Source: Dehalococcoidia bacterium (lineage in GTDB: Bacteria > Chloroflexota > Dehalococcoidia > Lucifugimonadales > Lucifugimonadaceae). Taken from it: 64,000 nt of DNA. Positions within the stretch are counted from its first letter, which is position 1, and every line of letters starts with the position of its first letter. This document shows positions 53,106 to 63,036 of this stretch, one piece after another. Where the stretch lies: assembly GCA_022819585.1 (NCBI GenBank), contig JAJEGY010000009.1, positions 62,001-126,000 on the forward strand. The letters run 5' to 3'. A program made the position numbers and the translations under genes. The notes under the pieces were generated by a model, which made no database searches, was not told the DNA's origin, and saw only the letters and a program-made list of their open reading frames with translations.

Positions 53106-53825
53106 TCACGGTACGAACCGATAACCGACGCCTCTCACCGTCACTAGACGCTCGGGATGCGAAGGATTGTCTTCGATCTTCCGCCTGAGAAGCGATACGT
53201 GAACGTCAATTGTCCTCGACTCGCCTGAACCTTCATCACCCCAAACCCCCTTCAATAGTTGAGAGCGCGAGAAGACTCGTCCGGGCTGAGATGCGAGGTG
53301 CACTAGCAGATCGAACTCTTTATTTCTCAGATCGAGGTCATATCCCTCAAGAAGGACTGTCCGACGTACGAGGTCGATCTCCAAATCACCGACTTCGATC
53401 TTGTGCTTGCCGTCGTTGCCAGACGAAGCGCTCGAAAACTCTTGGGAGCGACGCAGTTGAGCCACCACGCGGGCCATCAATTCCTGCAAACTAAACGGCT
53501 TGGTCACGTAATCGTCCGCGCCGCTGCGCAGACCGTTGACGCGGTCATGTTCCTCGTGCCATGCGGTCAGCATGATTATCGGAACGACGTCTCCGGTTTC
53601 TCGCAGTGCTTTGCACACCTGCATACCACCCATCACTGGCAACGACAGATCGAGGATTATCAGATCAACATGATTTGATCTGCGGATGTCTAAAGCCGTC
53701 GCTCCGTCGGAGGCAGTTAGGGCACGGTAACCAGCAACTTCAAGATTGAACTCCAGCGTGGCAAGGAGGCCGGGATCGTCCTCAACTACCAAAATCGTTT
53801 TCTGGGTGCCGTTCTCTGTTGCCAA
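53106..53825 (-). CDS. phoB: Phosphate response regulator PhoB
   Basis: 239 residues from a TTG start (GGAAACGG upstream). Receiver domain with acidic pair Asp16/17, phosphorylation Asp59 (LIILDLSLPV), Thr87 and Lys109 (VTKPF). C-terminal winged helix of OmpR/PhoB type (LRNKEFDLLVHLASQPGRVFSR, RTIDVHVSLLRRKIE, VRGVGYRF). Its placement directly before phoR and pstS makes the phosphate role likely, and it probably activates the pst genes. No clear Pho box is seen. Confidence 0.93.
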   Translation of the reverse strand: MATENGTQKTILVVEDDPGLLATLEFNLEVAGYRALTASDGATALDIRRSNHVDLIILDLSLPVMGGMQVCKALRETGDVVPIIMLTAWHEEHDRVNGLRSGADDYVTKPFSLQELMARVVAQLRRSQEFSSASSGNDGKHKIEVGDLEIDLVRRTVLLEGYDLDLRNKEFDLLVHLASQPGRVFSRSQLLKGVWGDEGSGESRTIDVHVSLLRRKIEDNPSHPERLVTVRGVGYRFVP

Positions 53826-53847
53826 TTCCGTTTCCCGTGCCTTTGCG

Positions 53848-54915
53848 CTAGACCTTTTCGATCACGCCAGACGTTGCCGATCGATATGCAGCGTCGATCA
53901 TCTCTATCGCTCTCATTCCTGCCCATCCCGGTGCATAGTTGGGCACGTCCTTGCCACCCAAGATGTCTGCGAAGTTGTCGGGCGGTCCGCCGCCGTAATA
54001 TTCGCCGGCCTCTTCGCCAACATCGACCTTTATATGGTCGCCGTCGTGGCGCTGCACTTCGAGACGCGCACGATCGATGTCCAACACGAACGCACCTTCG
54101 TCGCCAAACACGCGGATGTCCAACTGGAAAGTCTGGTCCTGCGGCAATGCACCGGCGCCTGAGAACGTGCCTATCGCACCTCCCTCGAATCCGACGGAAA
54201 ACGCGTTGTAGAGCTCAACCTGCGCTGTCGGAGCCGAGTTGTAAGCAAAGACCGTTTCGGCTTTGAGGCCTGTCAACCAATAGGCCATCCCTGCCGAGTG
54301 CGTCATCTGAGCAAAAGCGTAACCGCCACCAGCCACAACGGGGTCCGCCCAAGTTTCGGCGGCAGGTTCAAACATATTGTCCCCTGCTCCTCCGCCCTCT
54401 GCCAGGAATCGCTTCCCTTCCAACAGGCTCCTGACGGGCGATGCCATGTGACACATCACGAACTCGATGTTGCCTACCGGTCGCTGATCCATGATCTCCT
54501 TGGCTTTTTGGATGTAAGGAGCGTAGTGCCATCCATGGGGGATGAGCAACTGCACGCCTTGCTTTTCGGCCTCTGCGACCATGGCCCTAGCATCGGCCGC
54601 ACTGGTAGCCAACGGCTTTTCGCACATCACATGCAAGCCGCGCTTTAGAGCAGCCATCGAGTGTTCGTAATGCAGAGAGTGAGGAGTGGCCACCACTACA
54701 CCGTCCAAACCTTCTATCTCCAACAGCTCCTCGTAGCTTTCGGTGGCGTGGACGAAACCGAAAGTGTCTTTCACCAGCTGCAATTCATCTGCGCCTAACC
54801 GGCACACCGCCGTCATCTCCACATCATCTCGGGCGGCGAAGACAGGCATATGGTTTGCGGTCGCCCACCAGCCAGCGCCGATGAATCCGATCTGTACCGT
54901 TCCGTCAGGTTTCAT
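53848..54915 (-). CDS. Gfo/Idh/MocA family oxidoreductase
   Basis: 355 residues from the ATG at 54915 (a GTG one codon before is also possible). N-terminal Rossmann fold with IGFIGAGWWATANHMP and the EKPLATSAADA block whose Lys is the catalytic residue of this family; C-terminal alpha/beta domain with AAETWADPVVAGGGYAFAQMTHSAGMAYWLTG, containing the second conserved His region. Acts on an unknown sugar or cyclitol. Downstream, in the same direction, lies phoB 22 bp away, but function appears unrelated. Confidence 0.9.
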   Translation of the reverse strand: MKPDGTVQIGFIGAGWWATANHMPVFAARDDVEMTAVCRLGADELQLVKDTFGFVHATESYEELLEIEGLDGVVVATPHSLHYEHSMAALKRGLHVMCEKPLATSAADARAMVAEAEKQGVQLLIPHGWHYAPYIQKAKEIMDQRPVGNIEFVMCHMASPVRSLLEGKRFLAEGGGAGDNMFEPAAETWADPVVAGGGYAFAQMTHSAGMAYWLTGLKAETVFAYNSAPTAQVELYNAFSVGFEGGAIGTFSGAGALPQDQTFQLDIRVFGDEGAFVLDIDRARLEVQRHDGDHIKVDVGEEAGEYYGGGPPDNFADILGGKDVPNYAPGWAGMRAIEMIDAAYRSATSGVIEKV

Positions 54916-55056
54916 CACATTGACCCTTTCGACGATATCGATCGCGAGTTAATTCACGTCAACAATCGATTGTTGCAAAATAGACCTTTGGCGCGCGTAA
55001 TTGTAAGCGAGTTTACGCCAACCGCTCCTTCACACTCTCGCTGACCACACTTCAAC

Positions 55057-55656
55057 ATGGACCTCTGGCTAGTTAGACACGGAGACACGATCGTCGGTGA
55101 GGATGGTCTGTATAAACCTCACCATGGTCTTACCGAACTAGGTTTTCAACAAGCGCGGTCCGTAGCGAAGGTGTTGGCAGATATCGAGTTCGACGCTTGC
55201 TATTCCAGTGTCCTGCCCCGCGCGATCCAGACTGCTCGAGTCTTCACCGATTTGATCTCATGCGAATTCACAATGGTCGAAGACTTGAATGAGATCGAGG
55301 TCGGCCAGATCGAAGAAGCCTCGGTCGAATTCAAGAGCAAGGTCGTGAATCACCGAGTCGATTTGGACTTTTCCCAATTCGGTGGGGAAGACCCGATGCA
55401 GTTCTCTTCACGTATCAAGCGGGGATTCGACCAACTAATGGACGATGCTAGAGGCAAAACCGCAGGAAGAATCGTCTGTTTCCTCCACGGCGGGACAATC
55501 GGCGCGATCTTGGATCATATGCAAGGCCGCGACTTCGACTATCGCAGCAGACCGCGCATGCCAAACTGCTCTTACACCGTCGTTAGCGAAACATCGGACG
55601 ATGTTTGGACGGAATGGTCAGGATGGCACTCTGACCATCTCGAAATCCTGACTTGA
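55057..55656 (+). CDS. Histidine phosphatase (phosphoglycerate mutase-like) protein
   Basis: 199 residues. RHG at residues 7-9 holds the catalytic His8; the second His is in FLHGGTIGAI, and the acidic catalytic residue is near LNEIEVGQIE. Arg in SSVLPRAIQTA is the conserved phosphate ligand. It could be a small-molecule phosphatase (for example alpha-ribazole or sugar phosphate); the substrate is open. Convergent with the zinc-ribbon gene. Confidence 0.9.
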   Translation: MDLWLVRHGDTIVGEDGLYKPHHGLTELGFQQARSVAKVLADIEFDACYSSVLPRAIQTARVFTDLISCEFTMVEDLNEIEVGQIEEASVEFKSKVVNHRVDLDFSQFGGEDPMQFSSRIKRGFDQLMDDARGKTAGRIVCFLHGGTIGAILDHMQGRDFDYRSRPRMPNCSYTVVSETSDDVWTEWSGWHSDHLEILT

Positions 55657-55663
55657 AAAACGG

Positions 55664-55921
55664 TTAAACCGCGAAAGCGGCCGGCGTGTAGCTACATTCT
55701 TCTGATGCGAGGTCCGCATTGGAGCACTCGCAGGCGCGGCAATAGATCACCGGTGCGCCATTGCTCAGGTCTACGGCAATGCTCGGGGCTTCGCAATGCG
55801 GGCATCGCGTCACCATCGAAGCGCCGCATGTAATGCACGTGAAATATGCGCTGTACGCGTCTTGTTGCAACCGCATCACGCCAGAAGTGCACTTCGGGCA
55901 CTCGTTTTTTGAAAGCAACAT
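55664..55921 (-). CDS. Double zinc-ribbon protein
   Basis: 85 residues from the ATG at 55921 (GGAG upstream). Cysteine pairs CPKC...CITC and CPHC...CRAC make two zinc ribbons; further Cys near the end (CSNADLASEECS). Such small proteins bind nucleic acids or act as adaptors; nothing here says which. The reading frame extends to 55990 but with no Shine-Dalgarno. Confidence 0.75.
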   Translation of the reverse strand: MLLSKNECPKCTSGVMRLQQDAYSAYFTCITCGASMVTRCPHCEAPSIAVDLSNGAPVIYCRACECSNADLASEECSYTPAAFAV

Positions 55922-56079
55922 CGGGATCGCTCCTTTCCCGAATGTAGAAGCCGATAAGCAGGATGCGGCAAATCTTATGGCTTCGATCAAACGCGTTTCA
56001 ACGCATTCGAACGCGTTTGGGAAACGATCCGTCGAATGAGACTAGGGATCGGAGCGTGGTTCGCCTGACGAGATCGACT

Positions 56080-57744
56080 TTATTCGTATGGCAACAACCC
56101 GTCTTGCGGTTTGGTCCAAGGTGCCCTTGCTGACCAGGCTTTGGGTCGAGGAAGTCGCCCGATTTGCACTTCAACGATGCTCGGAGCGTCGGCATCCACC
56201 GCGGACCGTATCGCCGTCGTAAGCTCTTCTGGACTTGTCGCCAAAAAAGCCTCCGCGCCGTACGCCTTGGCCATCGCCACGAAATCCGGGTTTACGAAAT
56301 CCGCTTCGTAGGTCCCGCCGAAGTCTTGGTCAAGATCGCGAGCCACGTTGCCATACGCACCGTCATTGAACACCACCGTGACAAGATTGATACCGTACTT
56401 GACCGCCGTCGACAGCTCACCTGACGCGTACATGAAGCCGCCGTCACCTACGATGCAGATCACCGGACGGTCCGGCACACCTACCTTCGCGCCCAATGCA
56501 GTCGGAAATGCATAGCCCAAAGTGCCCATGTAGCCAGAGTCGATGTATGACCACGGACGGTTAACCTCGAAGTGCTGGCGAGAGTAGTAACCCAGCTGCG
56601 TCATACCCCAAATCCCGGTCGCATCTTCAGGATAAGCGTCGCGGATCGCCACTAGCCACGGATACGCGGCATCTTCGCTTCGGTCCTTCTCACGCGTCTC
56701 CTCCAACGCCGCCTTGTCGAACGCGTGGCGCTCCGCCATCATCTCCGAGTCACATCCAGCATCCTTTAGAGCTGCATTCAACTTCGTCAACGTTGCCTTC
56801 GCATCGCCATGCAACTTCAGCTTGTTCGGATGTGGACGACCCAGAATCGTTTCGTCAGGATCGATATGGATCACTTTGGATCCGCTTCCCGCTGGATTGC
56901 GCGGCGTGAAGCGAGTGCCGATCGCCAGAATCACCTCTGCACTATCGATCATGTCCTTGATCGGCCCTGCCGCGCCGACCCACGAACCGATGCTGTTCGG
57001 GTGAGAGTAGGGAATGACGCCCTTACCTCCCGCAGAGTTGACCACTGGCAGCCCCGTCAGCTCCGCCAACTCGATCAATTCGTCGAAAGCGTCGGATCGT
57101 GCGATGCCCCCACCTGCGAAGATGATGGCTGACTTGGCGTTGAGGATGTCGTTCGCCGCTTCATCGATCAGGCTGTCGTCACACACCATTCTTTCCCCTG
57201 GCGCGCTCTCCAACAACTCGACCTCTTCCCTCTCGACCATGCCTTCAGGCGGCATATCGATATAGGTCGGCCTCGGTCGACCTGAGCGCATCTGTCTGAA
57301 AGCCTCTTGAACCGCACTCGGAGCCTCGTGAGGCCGCCTCGTGCAAGCCTGATACTTCGTGACGGGTTTAAGCAGATTCACTTGGTCAACTATCTCGTGC
57401 AGCCCGTCTAGTCCCTTATTGATCTGAGCGCGCGGGACCTCGCCAGCTAGGAGGAGAACGGGAGAAGATCGTGCATACGCAGTCGACAGCCCCGATCCAG
57501 CGTTGTATAGACCAACGCCGGGGACCACCATCGCTACACCGGGTTTACCCGTAGCTCGAGCGTATCCATCGGCCATGTGCGTAGTGGCGAACTCATGCCG
57601 CGTTGTGATCATGCGGAGACCAGGTTCGTCACGAATTCCGGTCACCAAGCCGTACATCTGCACACCGGGCAACCCGAATATGACCTCTACACCCTCCCTC
57701 ACCAAAGATTTCGCCAGTGCTTCTCCGCCTGATAGTTTTGCCAC
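56080..57744 (-). CDS. Thiamine pyrophosphate-dependent enzyme (acetolactate synthase-like)
   Basis: 554 residues from a GTG at 57744 with GGGAGAG upstream. Three-domain ThDP enzyme: PYR domain with Glu51 (TTRHEFATTHMADGYAR), a central FAD/CoA-type domain (IFAGGGIARSDAF) and a PP domain with GDGGFMYASGELSTAV...NDGAYGN binding Mg-ThDP. The gene lacks a regulatory ilvN subunit nearby, so a catabolic role (oxalyl-CoA or benzoylformate decarboxylase-like, acetolactate synthase-like) is as likely as branched-chain synthesis. Confidence 0.9.
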   Translation of the reverse strand: MAKLSGGEALAKSLVREGVEVIFGLPGVQMYGLVTGIRDEPGLRMITTRHEFATTHMADGYARATGKPGVAMVVPGVGLYNAGSGLSTAYARSSPVLLLAGEVPRAQINKGLDGLHEIVDQVNLLKPVTKYQACTRRPHEAPSAVQEAFRQMRSGRPRPTYIDMPPEGMVEREEVELLESAPGERMVCDDSLIDEAANDILNAKSAIIFAGGGIARSDAFDELIELAELTGLPVVNSAGGKGVIPYSHPNSIGSWVGAAGPIKDMIDSAEVILAIGTRFTPRNPAGSGSKVIHIDPDETILGRPHPNKLKLHGDAKATLTKLNAALKDAGCDSEMMAERHAFDKAALEETREKDRSEDAAYPWLVAIRDAYPEDATGIWGMTQLGYYSRQHFEVNRPWSYIDSGYMGTLGYAFPTALGAKVGVPDRPVICIVGDGGFMYASGELSTAVKYGINLVTVVFNDGAYGNVARDLDQDFGGTYEADFVNPDFVAMAKAYGAEAFLATSPEELTTAIRSAVDADAPSIVEVQIGRLPRPKAWSARAPWTKPQDGLLPYE

Positions 57745-57875
57745 GTTCTACTCTCCCGATCTTTTGCGCTGCACGTCGACACGAAGAACCCGCGCCGGAC
57801 TATTTCATTGTCGATTTACCGAATCGAAGGTTATATGGGTTGTGTGGATTATACGAGCAGGGATTCGCCCCGCAT

Positions 57876-58748
57876 TTAGCTGACCATCGACGGAAGCAGG
57901 AGCATCGGCATCAACTCATCCGGCACATCGACAAGATCTTCGGGGGTAGTCCACCGAGTGATGCCAGTTCCGATAAGCACAGAGTCAAGGCCGGCTCGAT
58001 TCGCTCCCGCGATGTCGGTTTGCAACTGGTCACCCACGAACGCCACCTTACGGTATCCGCTCAACCTCTCCTTGATTGCGTCAAACATCGGTTCGTATGG
58101 TTTTCCCAGCTTCGCGAACTTAACCGCGGAGTCTTCGCCAAACCTCCTCGAAACCGCCACCTCCAACATTTCCGCCAGACCTCCAGGACCTATAGCAAAT
58201 CGGTCCAATCCGTCCGGATAAAGGACATCCGGGTTTGGTACAGCCAGATGAAGAGGATTGCCCTCGTCCATTCGACGGATAATCAACGTGAGCATCTCCG
58301 AAGTCGCCTCGAACCAGTCGTACCCCGTAATACCCGCTATGACAAGTGAAGCGGATGCTTCGTCTGTTGAGGTCAATGGGACCGGTTCGCAGCCAGCCAG
58401 TCGAACCCACTCAACCGCCTCGCCACGCCCTGTGGCTATGCAGGGCGATCCGACAATGTCGCGTTCCTCGAAAAACCGCGGCAAAAGTGATCCCGCAGAT
58501 ATGACTTGTTCGTCGTTGATACTGAACCCCTGGCTACGCATCACCGCCAACCGGCTCTCATTCAACCGAGAAGCGTCATTGGTGGCCAGCACCCAAGGTT
58601 TACCCAGTTCCGTAAGTCGATCAGTAAGTTTGATCGCGCCGGGCAACGGGTCGACCCCATCCACTAGAACCCCATAAGAATCAAACGCGATCGCGTCGTA
58701 CCGCTCAACCAACTCGTGAATCGATATAACAGATGGCGGATTCCTCAA
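57876..58748 (-). CDS. HAD-IIA family hydrolase
   Basis: 290 residues from a TTG start. Motif I is DSYGVLVDG instead of DxDGTL, as in the TIGR01459 HAD-IIA-like subgroup. Motif II is in ATNDAS, and motif III/IV is KLGKPYEPMF...FVGDQLQTDIAGANRAGLDSVLIGTG. NagD-like cap domain between. Likely a phosphatase for sugar phosphates. 131 bp upstream of the TPP-enzyme gene, same strand. Confidence 0.88.
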   Translation of the reverse strand: MRNPPSVISIHELVERYDAIAFDSYGVLVDGVDPLPGAIKLTDRLTELGKPWVLATNDASRLNESRLAVMRSQGFSINDEQVISAGSLLPRFFEERDIVGSPCIATGRGEAVEWVRLAGCEPVPLTSTDEASASLVIAGITGYDWFEATSEMLTLIIRRMDEGNPLHLAVPNPDVLYPDGLDRFAIGPGGLAEMLEVAVSRRFGEDSAVKFAKLGKPYEPMFDAIKERLSGYRKVAFVGDQLQTDIAGANRAGLDSVLIGTGITRWTTPEDLVDVPDELMPMLLLPSMVS

Positions 58749-58887
58749 GCTTCTCGCACCTTTGCGTTATTCCATGGGAAACGGCACTGCACATTTATGC
58801 TGAGTCCGCTTTGATTTGGCGATTTCTCCGATGACATGAGCCCCCGGATCGCGATCACGGGGCGCTGATACCGCCGACTGAAACAGA

Positions 58888-60075
58888 TCACCACTTGGTC
58901 GATAGCTCGTCGTAAACGTGGTCCGGCGACGCGTACGAGATGCCTGCTTCGTCAAACGCAGACACTTGTATCAGACCCGCGAATTGATCGTACATCTGTC
59001 GGTCGATCCGGCTGAGTACAGGCAACTTGCGCAGAGTCGTATTGCGTATCAACCGCTCGTATCGCTGCTGTATCCTGAACCAAGCCAACACCCCGATCGT
59101 GGAGGTCTTAGGGTAATTCAACTGGTCGGCCAACTTGTTGCCGATCACCGCCCTCGAAACACCGTAGATGTACTTCGCGAACTTCCGACGAATCTCAGGT
59201 TCAGTCATATCTCCCAACAGCGGCGCCGAATTCACGAGCGAGTTCGCCATCGCGATCGATTCAATCCCCGGTTCGGGCTCGCACATGCCACCGATTTCGA
59301 AAAGTTTGAGCGCTTCGGCTTCATCGTGGAAAAGTATCGTCTCCGGGATACCCATCAACCAGCCGATGTAACGCCACGCCGCCATGAAACTCTCCGCCTC
59401 TTCCTCCGTGTAACTCGCTCCCAACCTTCTCATATGTGCGAGCAACCTCGCGGAAAACGCAGTGATCGCGAAACCTAAATGCGCCGAACTCAACGGGACG
59501 CCCCAAGCCTCCGAGTCCCAGTCGTCCGATTCGTCCAGAAGCCGCCTGACTTGCGCGTGAATCAAGCGAATCCTCACAGATAATTTCCATCCGTCACCAT
59601 GCCTCTCCAGCCCACCAGGTATAAAACACTCGACCAAATGCCGGTTGTTCTGCTGCAAACGCCTCACGCCTTCATCACGCACTCGTCCAGTGATGAAGAA
59701 CGATTTCGATATGTTGGTCATAAAGCCTTCGATTAGCACTCCGCTTACGAAAGAGGCCAAGATCACCTTCGAGTTCCGATGAAACATTCGAACACCGGGG
59801 GAAAACTCTGATACATCTACCCAATCGGGCGGAGTCATGCTGTCAAAGAAGTCTCGGAGAATTGTGGGCGCGCCCTTTAATCCGTCCTCATCACTGTCCA
59901 TCGCCGCTTGTATGAACTGCTGCATCTCAAACGGATTCAGTTTTGAAAGCTCCAACATCAACGCGTCGGCTTCTGGATCGGCGACGTAGGTGTGGGCGAT
60001 GTAGTTTCTGGCTATGTCCGGCTCAACAACTCGAGCGCGTTCATAGCCTGCCTTGTTGTCAGATGGAATTCGCAT
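58888..60075 (-). CDS. MpaB/Lcp-like oxygenase (DUF2236)
   Basis: 395 residues. The family of ER-bound oxygenase MpaB and latex-clearing protein: GRVRDEGVRRLQQ, VRIRLIHAQVRRLL (the conserved R-x3-HA-x-VR region with a likely heme His) and AWGVPLSSAHLGFAITAFS, then WRYIGWLMGIPETIL and YERLIRNTTLRKLP. Members oxidise isoprenoid or fatty substrates. A single gene, separate from the neighbouring transporter by 66 bp. Confidence 0.88.
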   Translation of the reverse strand: MRIPSDNKAGYERARVVEPDIARNYIAHTYVADPEADALMLELSKLNPFEMQQFIQAAMDSDEDGLKGAPTILRDFFDSMTPPDWVDVSEFSPGVRMFHRNSKVILASFVSGVLIEGFMTNISKSFFITGRVRDEGVRRLQQNNRHLVECFIPGGLERHGDGWKLSVRIRLIHAQVRRLLDESDDWDSEAWGVPLSSAHLGFAITAFSARLLAHMRRLGASYTEEEAESFMAAWRYIGWLMGIPETILFHDEAEALKLFEIGGMCEPEPGIESIAMANSLVNSAPLLGDMTEPEIRRKFAKYIYGVSRAVIGNKLADQLNYPKTSTIGVLAWFRIQQRYERLIRNTTLRKLPVLSRIDRQMYDQFAGLIQVSAFDEAGISYASPDHVYDELSTKW

Positions 60076-60140
60076 TGAAATACAGATCTTGTAACTTGTG
60101 GCGCATAAGCTGTGATCTCTTCATTGCTAGATATCGTAGA

Positions 60141-62369
60141 TTATTCTTCTGCTTCGACTCTCAGATCAGGCAGCCAATGCAGCCAGGACGGCAAGTACCA
60201 GTTCCCCTTGCCGAGCATCTCCATACTCGCCGGCACTAGCACTGAACGCACCAATGTCGCGTCTAAAAAGATTGCAACAGCGAGACCAAACCCTACTTGT
60301 TGATTAATTATCGTTTTCCCAGCCGCAAACGCTCCGAACACCGCCACCATGATCAATGCCGCACCGGTGATGAGGTTCGCTGTCGAGCGCAATCCGTAAC
60401 TCACCGCCTCCGTGTTGTTTCCTGTCTGGTCGAAGCGTTCCCTAACCCGGCTCAAAAGGAATACGTGGTAGTCCATCGAGAGTCCGAAAAGAATCGTGAA
60501 CAGGAACAGCGGTATCCACGCGTCGATTACATCCGCTCGCTGGAAACCTAGCAGATCCGTGGCGAATCCCTTTTGGAAAACTAGGACCAGCAGACCATAA
60601 GCAGTTCCCACGGACAGCAGGTTCATGATTACCGCTTTGATCGGAATCACTATCGACCTGAACACCAGCAATAGCACGATGAAGCTGAAACCCAGGACGA
60701 ACACGAAAACTATCGGCGTGTACTGGTCGATCACTTGGAAGATCTCCGCCGATGCCGCGCTCTGCCCTCCTACGTTTACCTCTACAGGAACTCCGGAGAA
60801 CGCGGCTGGTATGTGTTCGTCTCGCAGAACCGACATTAGCGCTACAGCATCCTCTCCGGTGGGATGGCCGGGCAAAGCCAGTTTGATCAACGCGATCTCA
60901 CTCGAAGACGACGGGTCGAGCAACGGCGGTATCGGGAACCTCGGATCCTCTATCAGAAGCTGATTCAACTTTGCGATCGCACCTTGTACCTGAGGATCGC
61001 CGATGTTGCCCTCGATGACAATATCCGACGGGCTGGCTAGACCGAACGCGAACTCCTCCTCCAGAACGAAGAACGCTTCTTTGGTCACCGAACCATCGGG
61101 CAACGTCTCAACTCCGTTCAACCCGGTCTCGATCTGGAAGTAGTAAACGATGGCTACAACCATCGGCACGGCCACTATCAAGAAGCTGAGCCAAGGCACT
61201 TTGGTAACGATCACCGTGGTGCGCTCCCAGAAACCGTGCTCGCGATGTTCATGAGATTCTTCGACACCCTTCCGACGGAAGAACGGTATCGACAGCAGAT
61301 CGACCTTCGGGCCCAGCAACGCCAGTATCGCCGGTAACAGAGTCAGCGTGGCAGCCATCTCGATGATGACGACCAATATCGCTCCTAGACCCAGCGATTG
61401 GAAGAACCCCATCGGGATTATGAACATGCCGCACAACGCAATCACCACGGTCAAACCACTGAACAGTACTGTCCTACCTGCCGTCTCCCCTGCGCGGGCG
61501 ACAGCCTCTTGCACGCTCAAACCGCGGTCCATCTCTTCACGGAAACGGGAGATGATGATCAACGAGTAGTCGATCCCCACCGCCAATCCGATCATCGTGA
61601 TCATCAACGTCACGAAAAAGACCAAGTCGAACACTTGCCCGATGATGGCAACCAATCCCAAGGCGATGATGATGGCGACGATGGCCAAGCCGATCGGTAT
61701 CAAAGCCGCGACGACGGCGCCGAACAGTGCCAGCAGAATCAGCAAGGCAACCGGGATACCCACTCGTTCCCCCTGCTCCAGATCGTGAGTCGCAAACTCG
61801 TTCGTCTCGTATGAAACGCTGGCCGCACCGCTGATCAACACTCTGAAATCATCGGCTTCATCCGCACGTTCAACAACCTGGATCACCTCTTTGACATTCA
61901 CCGCCGCTTCATCGAAATCGCCCGCGATCGGTATCGTCATCAACGTCGTCCGTCGATCCGCTGACACCAAGTTCTCCGCGGCTTCGGGAGCCAACGCGCT
62001 CAGGAGGTAGTAGTTGACCGCTCCCTCACCAACGATCTCCTCACCCAGCCCAGCGATCTCCTGAAAAACCGTATTCACCTTCGCCGCAAACGCCGGGTCA
62101 TCCACGGTCAGCGTCTCCGATTGAATGATGATGACTTCAGATATCGGTTCAGGACCGCCGCGCAGTCTCTCCAAAGCAGCCACGGCTTTCGCCGACTCGA
62201 ATCCGCCGCTGAGCTTCAGTTCGGTCGTCGTCGCGGATCCAAGTAGTTGCCCGACAATTGCTAGGGCAATTACGACTAAAGCGATCCAAGCACCGATGGT
62301 AACAATCGGTCTTCGCGCACTGAAACGCGCCAGCGTTTGAGTCAAGCGGAAACTCCCTTGAGTCGACAA
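60141..62369 (-). CDS. MMPL family RND transporter
   Basis: 742 residues from a TTG at 62369; a second TTG at 62345 has AAGGGAG upstream and may be the real start. Two halves each with a large soluble loop after the first helix and a block of five or six membrane helices: GIDYSLIIISRFREEMDRG and GLSMDYHVFLLSRVRERFDQTG are the twin motifs containing the proton-relay Asp. Related to YdgH/MmpL exporters of lipids or drugs. Neighbouring genes do not reveal the cargo. Confidence 0.93.
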   Translation of the reverse strand: MSTQGSFRLTQTLARFSARRPIVTIGAWIALVVIALAIVGQLLGSATTTELKLSGGFESAKAVAALERLRGGPEPISEVIIIQSETLTVDDPAFAAKVNTVFQEIAGLGEEIVGEGAVNYYLLSALAPEAAENLVSADRRTTLMTIPIAGDFDEAAVNVKEVIQVVERADEADDFRVLISGAASVSYETNEFATHDLEQGERVGIPVALLILLALFGAVVAALIPIGLAIVAIIIALGLVAIIGQVFDLVFFVTLMITMIGLAVGIDYSLIIISRFREEMDRGLSVQEAVARAGETAGRTVLFSGLTVVIALCGMFIIPMGFFQSLGLGAILVVIIEMAATLTLLPAILALLGPKVDLLSIPFFRRKGVEESHEHREHGFWERTTVIVTKVPWLSFLIVAVPMVVAIVYYFQIETGLNGVETLPDGSVTKEAFFVLEEEFAFGLASPSDIVIEGNIGDPQVQGAIAKLNQLLIEDPRFPIPPLLDPSSSSEIALIKLALPGHPTGEDAVALMSVLRDEHIPAAFSGVPVEVNVGGQSAASAEIFQVIDQYTPIVFVFVLGFSFIVLLLVFRSIVIPIKAVIMNLLSVGTAYGLLVLVFQKGFATDLLGFQRADVIDAWIPLFLFTILFGLSMDYHVFLLSRVRERFDQTGNNTEAVSYGLRSTANLITGAALIMVAVFGAFAAGKTIINQQVGFGLAVAIFLDATLVRSVLVPASMEMLGKGNWYLPSWLHWLPDLRVEAEE

Positions 62370-62431
62370 CTAACAGGTAATAGGTACATGTTACGCCTCT
62401 GGATCATCTATCAATACGTTTTGCCATGCAA

Positions 62432-63016
62432 CTACGCGACTGAACTTAGACCTTTATCAAGTCTCAGCATCCAGTTGAACTCCACTTCACCTGGCCAGCC
62501 GGGGTACGCATCTGGAATAACGTTCACCAGCCGACATCCCTGCTTCGCATAGAAATCGCAAGCATTCACGTTGACGTCCTGCGTCTCGACCTTCAACTCC
62601 ACGCAACCTACACTCTTTGCATATCCGACGACGTGTTCAAACAACCTTGTGCCCACGCCTTGCCTCCGCCACGCTGGCGAAACACGTAAATCCCACAACG
62701 CCGCGAGATCTTTTCGCCCCTCTAGGAAATGCAGCTGCGGCGAATCGTGTACAACGATTGCACCACCCACTCGATTACCCTTCGAAAACGCTGAAATCAG
62801 CCGCCAGTTGGTGTTGTCCCATCGCAACCACCGAGTCGGCGGTTCGCCACCATCGTAATCCTTGATCCAAGGCGGATCGACCGGCTCTTCCGTCAATGTC
62901 CATCCCGGAGCATGCTCATTCGGCACCGCCACATACTTGGATTCGACAGTGAACGCGATCGAAACCTTCGCATACTCGCTCAGCGATGCCATCGATTCTT
63001 CTCGGGTCGTGATCAT
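62432..63016 (-). CDS. GNAT family N-acetyltransferase
   Basis: 194 residues; a second ATG at 62992 has AGAAGAA upstream and may be the true start. The acetyl-CoA motif is LRVSPAWRRQGVGTRLFEHVV, followed by CVELKVETQDVNVNACDFYAKQGCRLVN, as in streptothricin-acetyltransferase-like GNATs. It may acetylate an amine, a peptide or an antibiotic. It stands 20 bp downstream of the VapC-like gene, same strand. Confidence 0.9.
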   Translation of the reverse strand: MITTREESMASLSEYAKVSIAFTVESKYVAVPNEHAPGWTLTEEPVDPPWIKDYDGGEPPTRWLRWDNTNWRLISAFSKGNRVGGAIVVHDSPQLHFLEGRKDLAALWDLRVSPAWRRQGVGTRLFEHVVGYAKSVGCVELKVETQDVNVNACDFYAKQGCRLVNVIPDAYPGWPGEVEFNWMLRLDKGLSSVA

Positions 63017-63036
63017 TGCAGACGGCTTGGAGCGAC

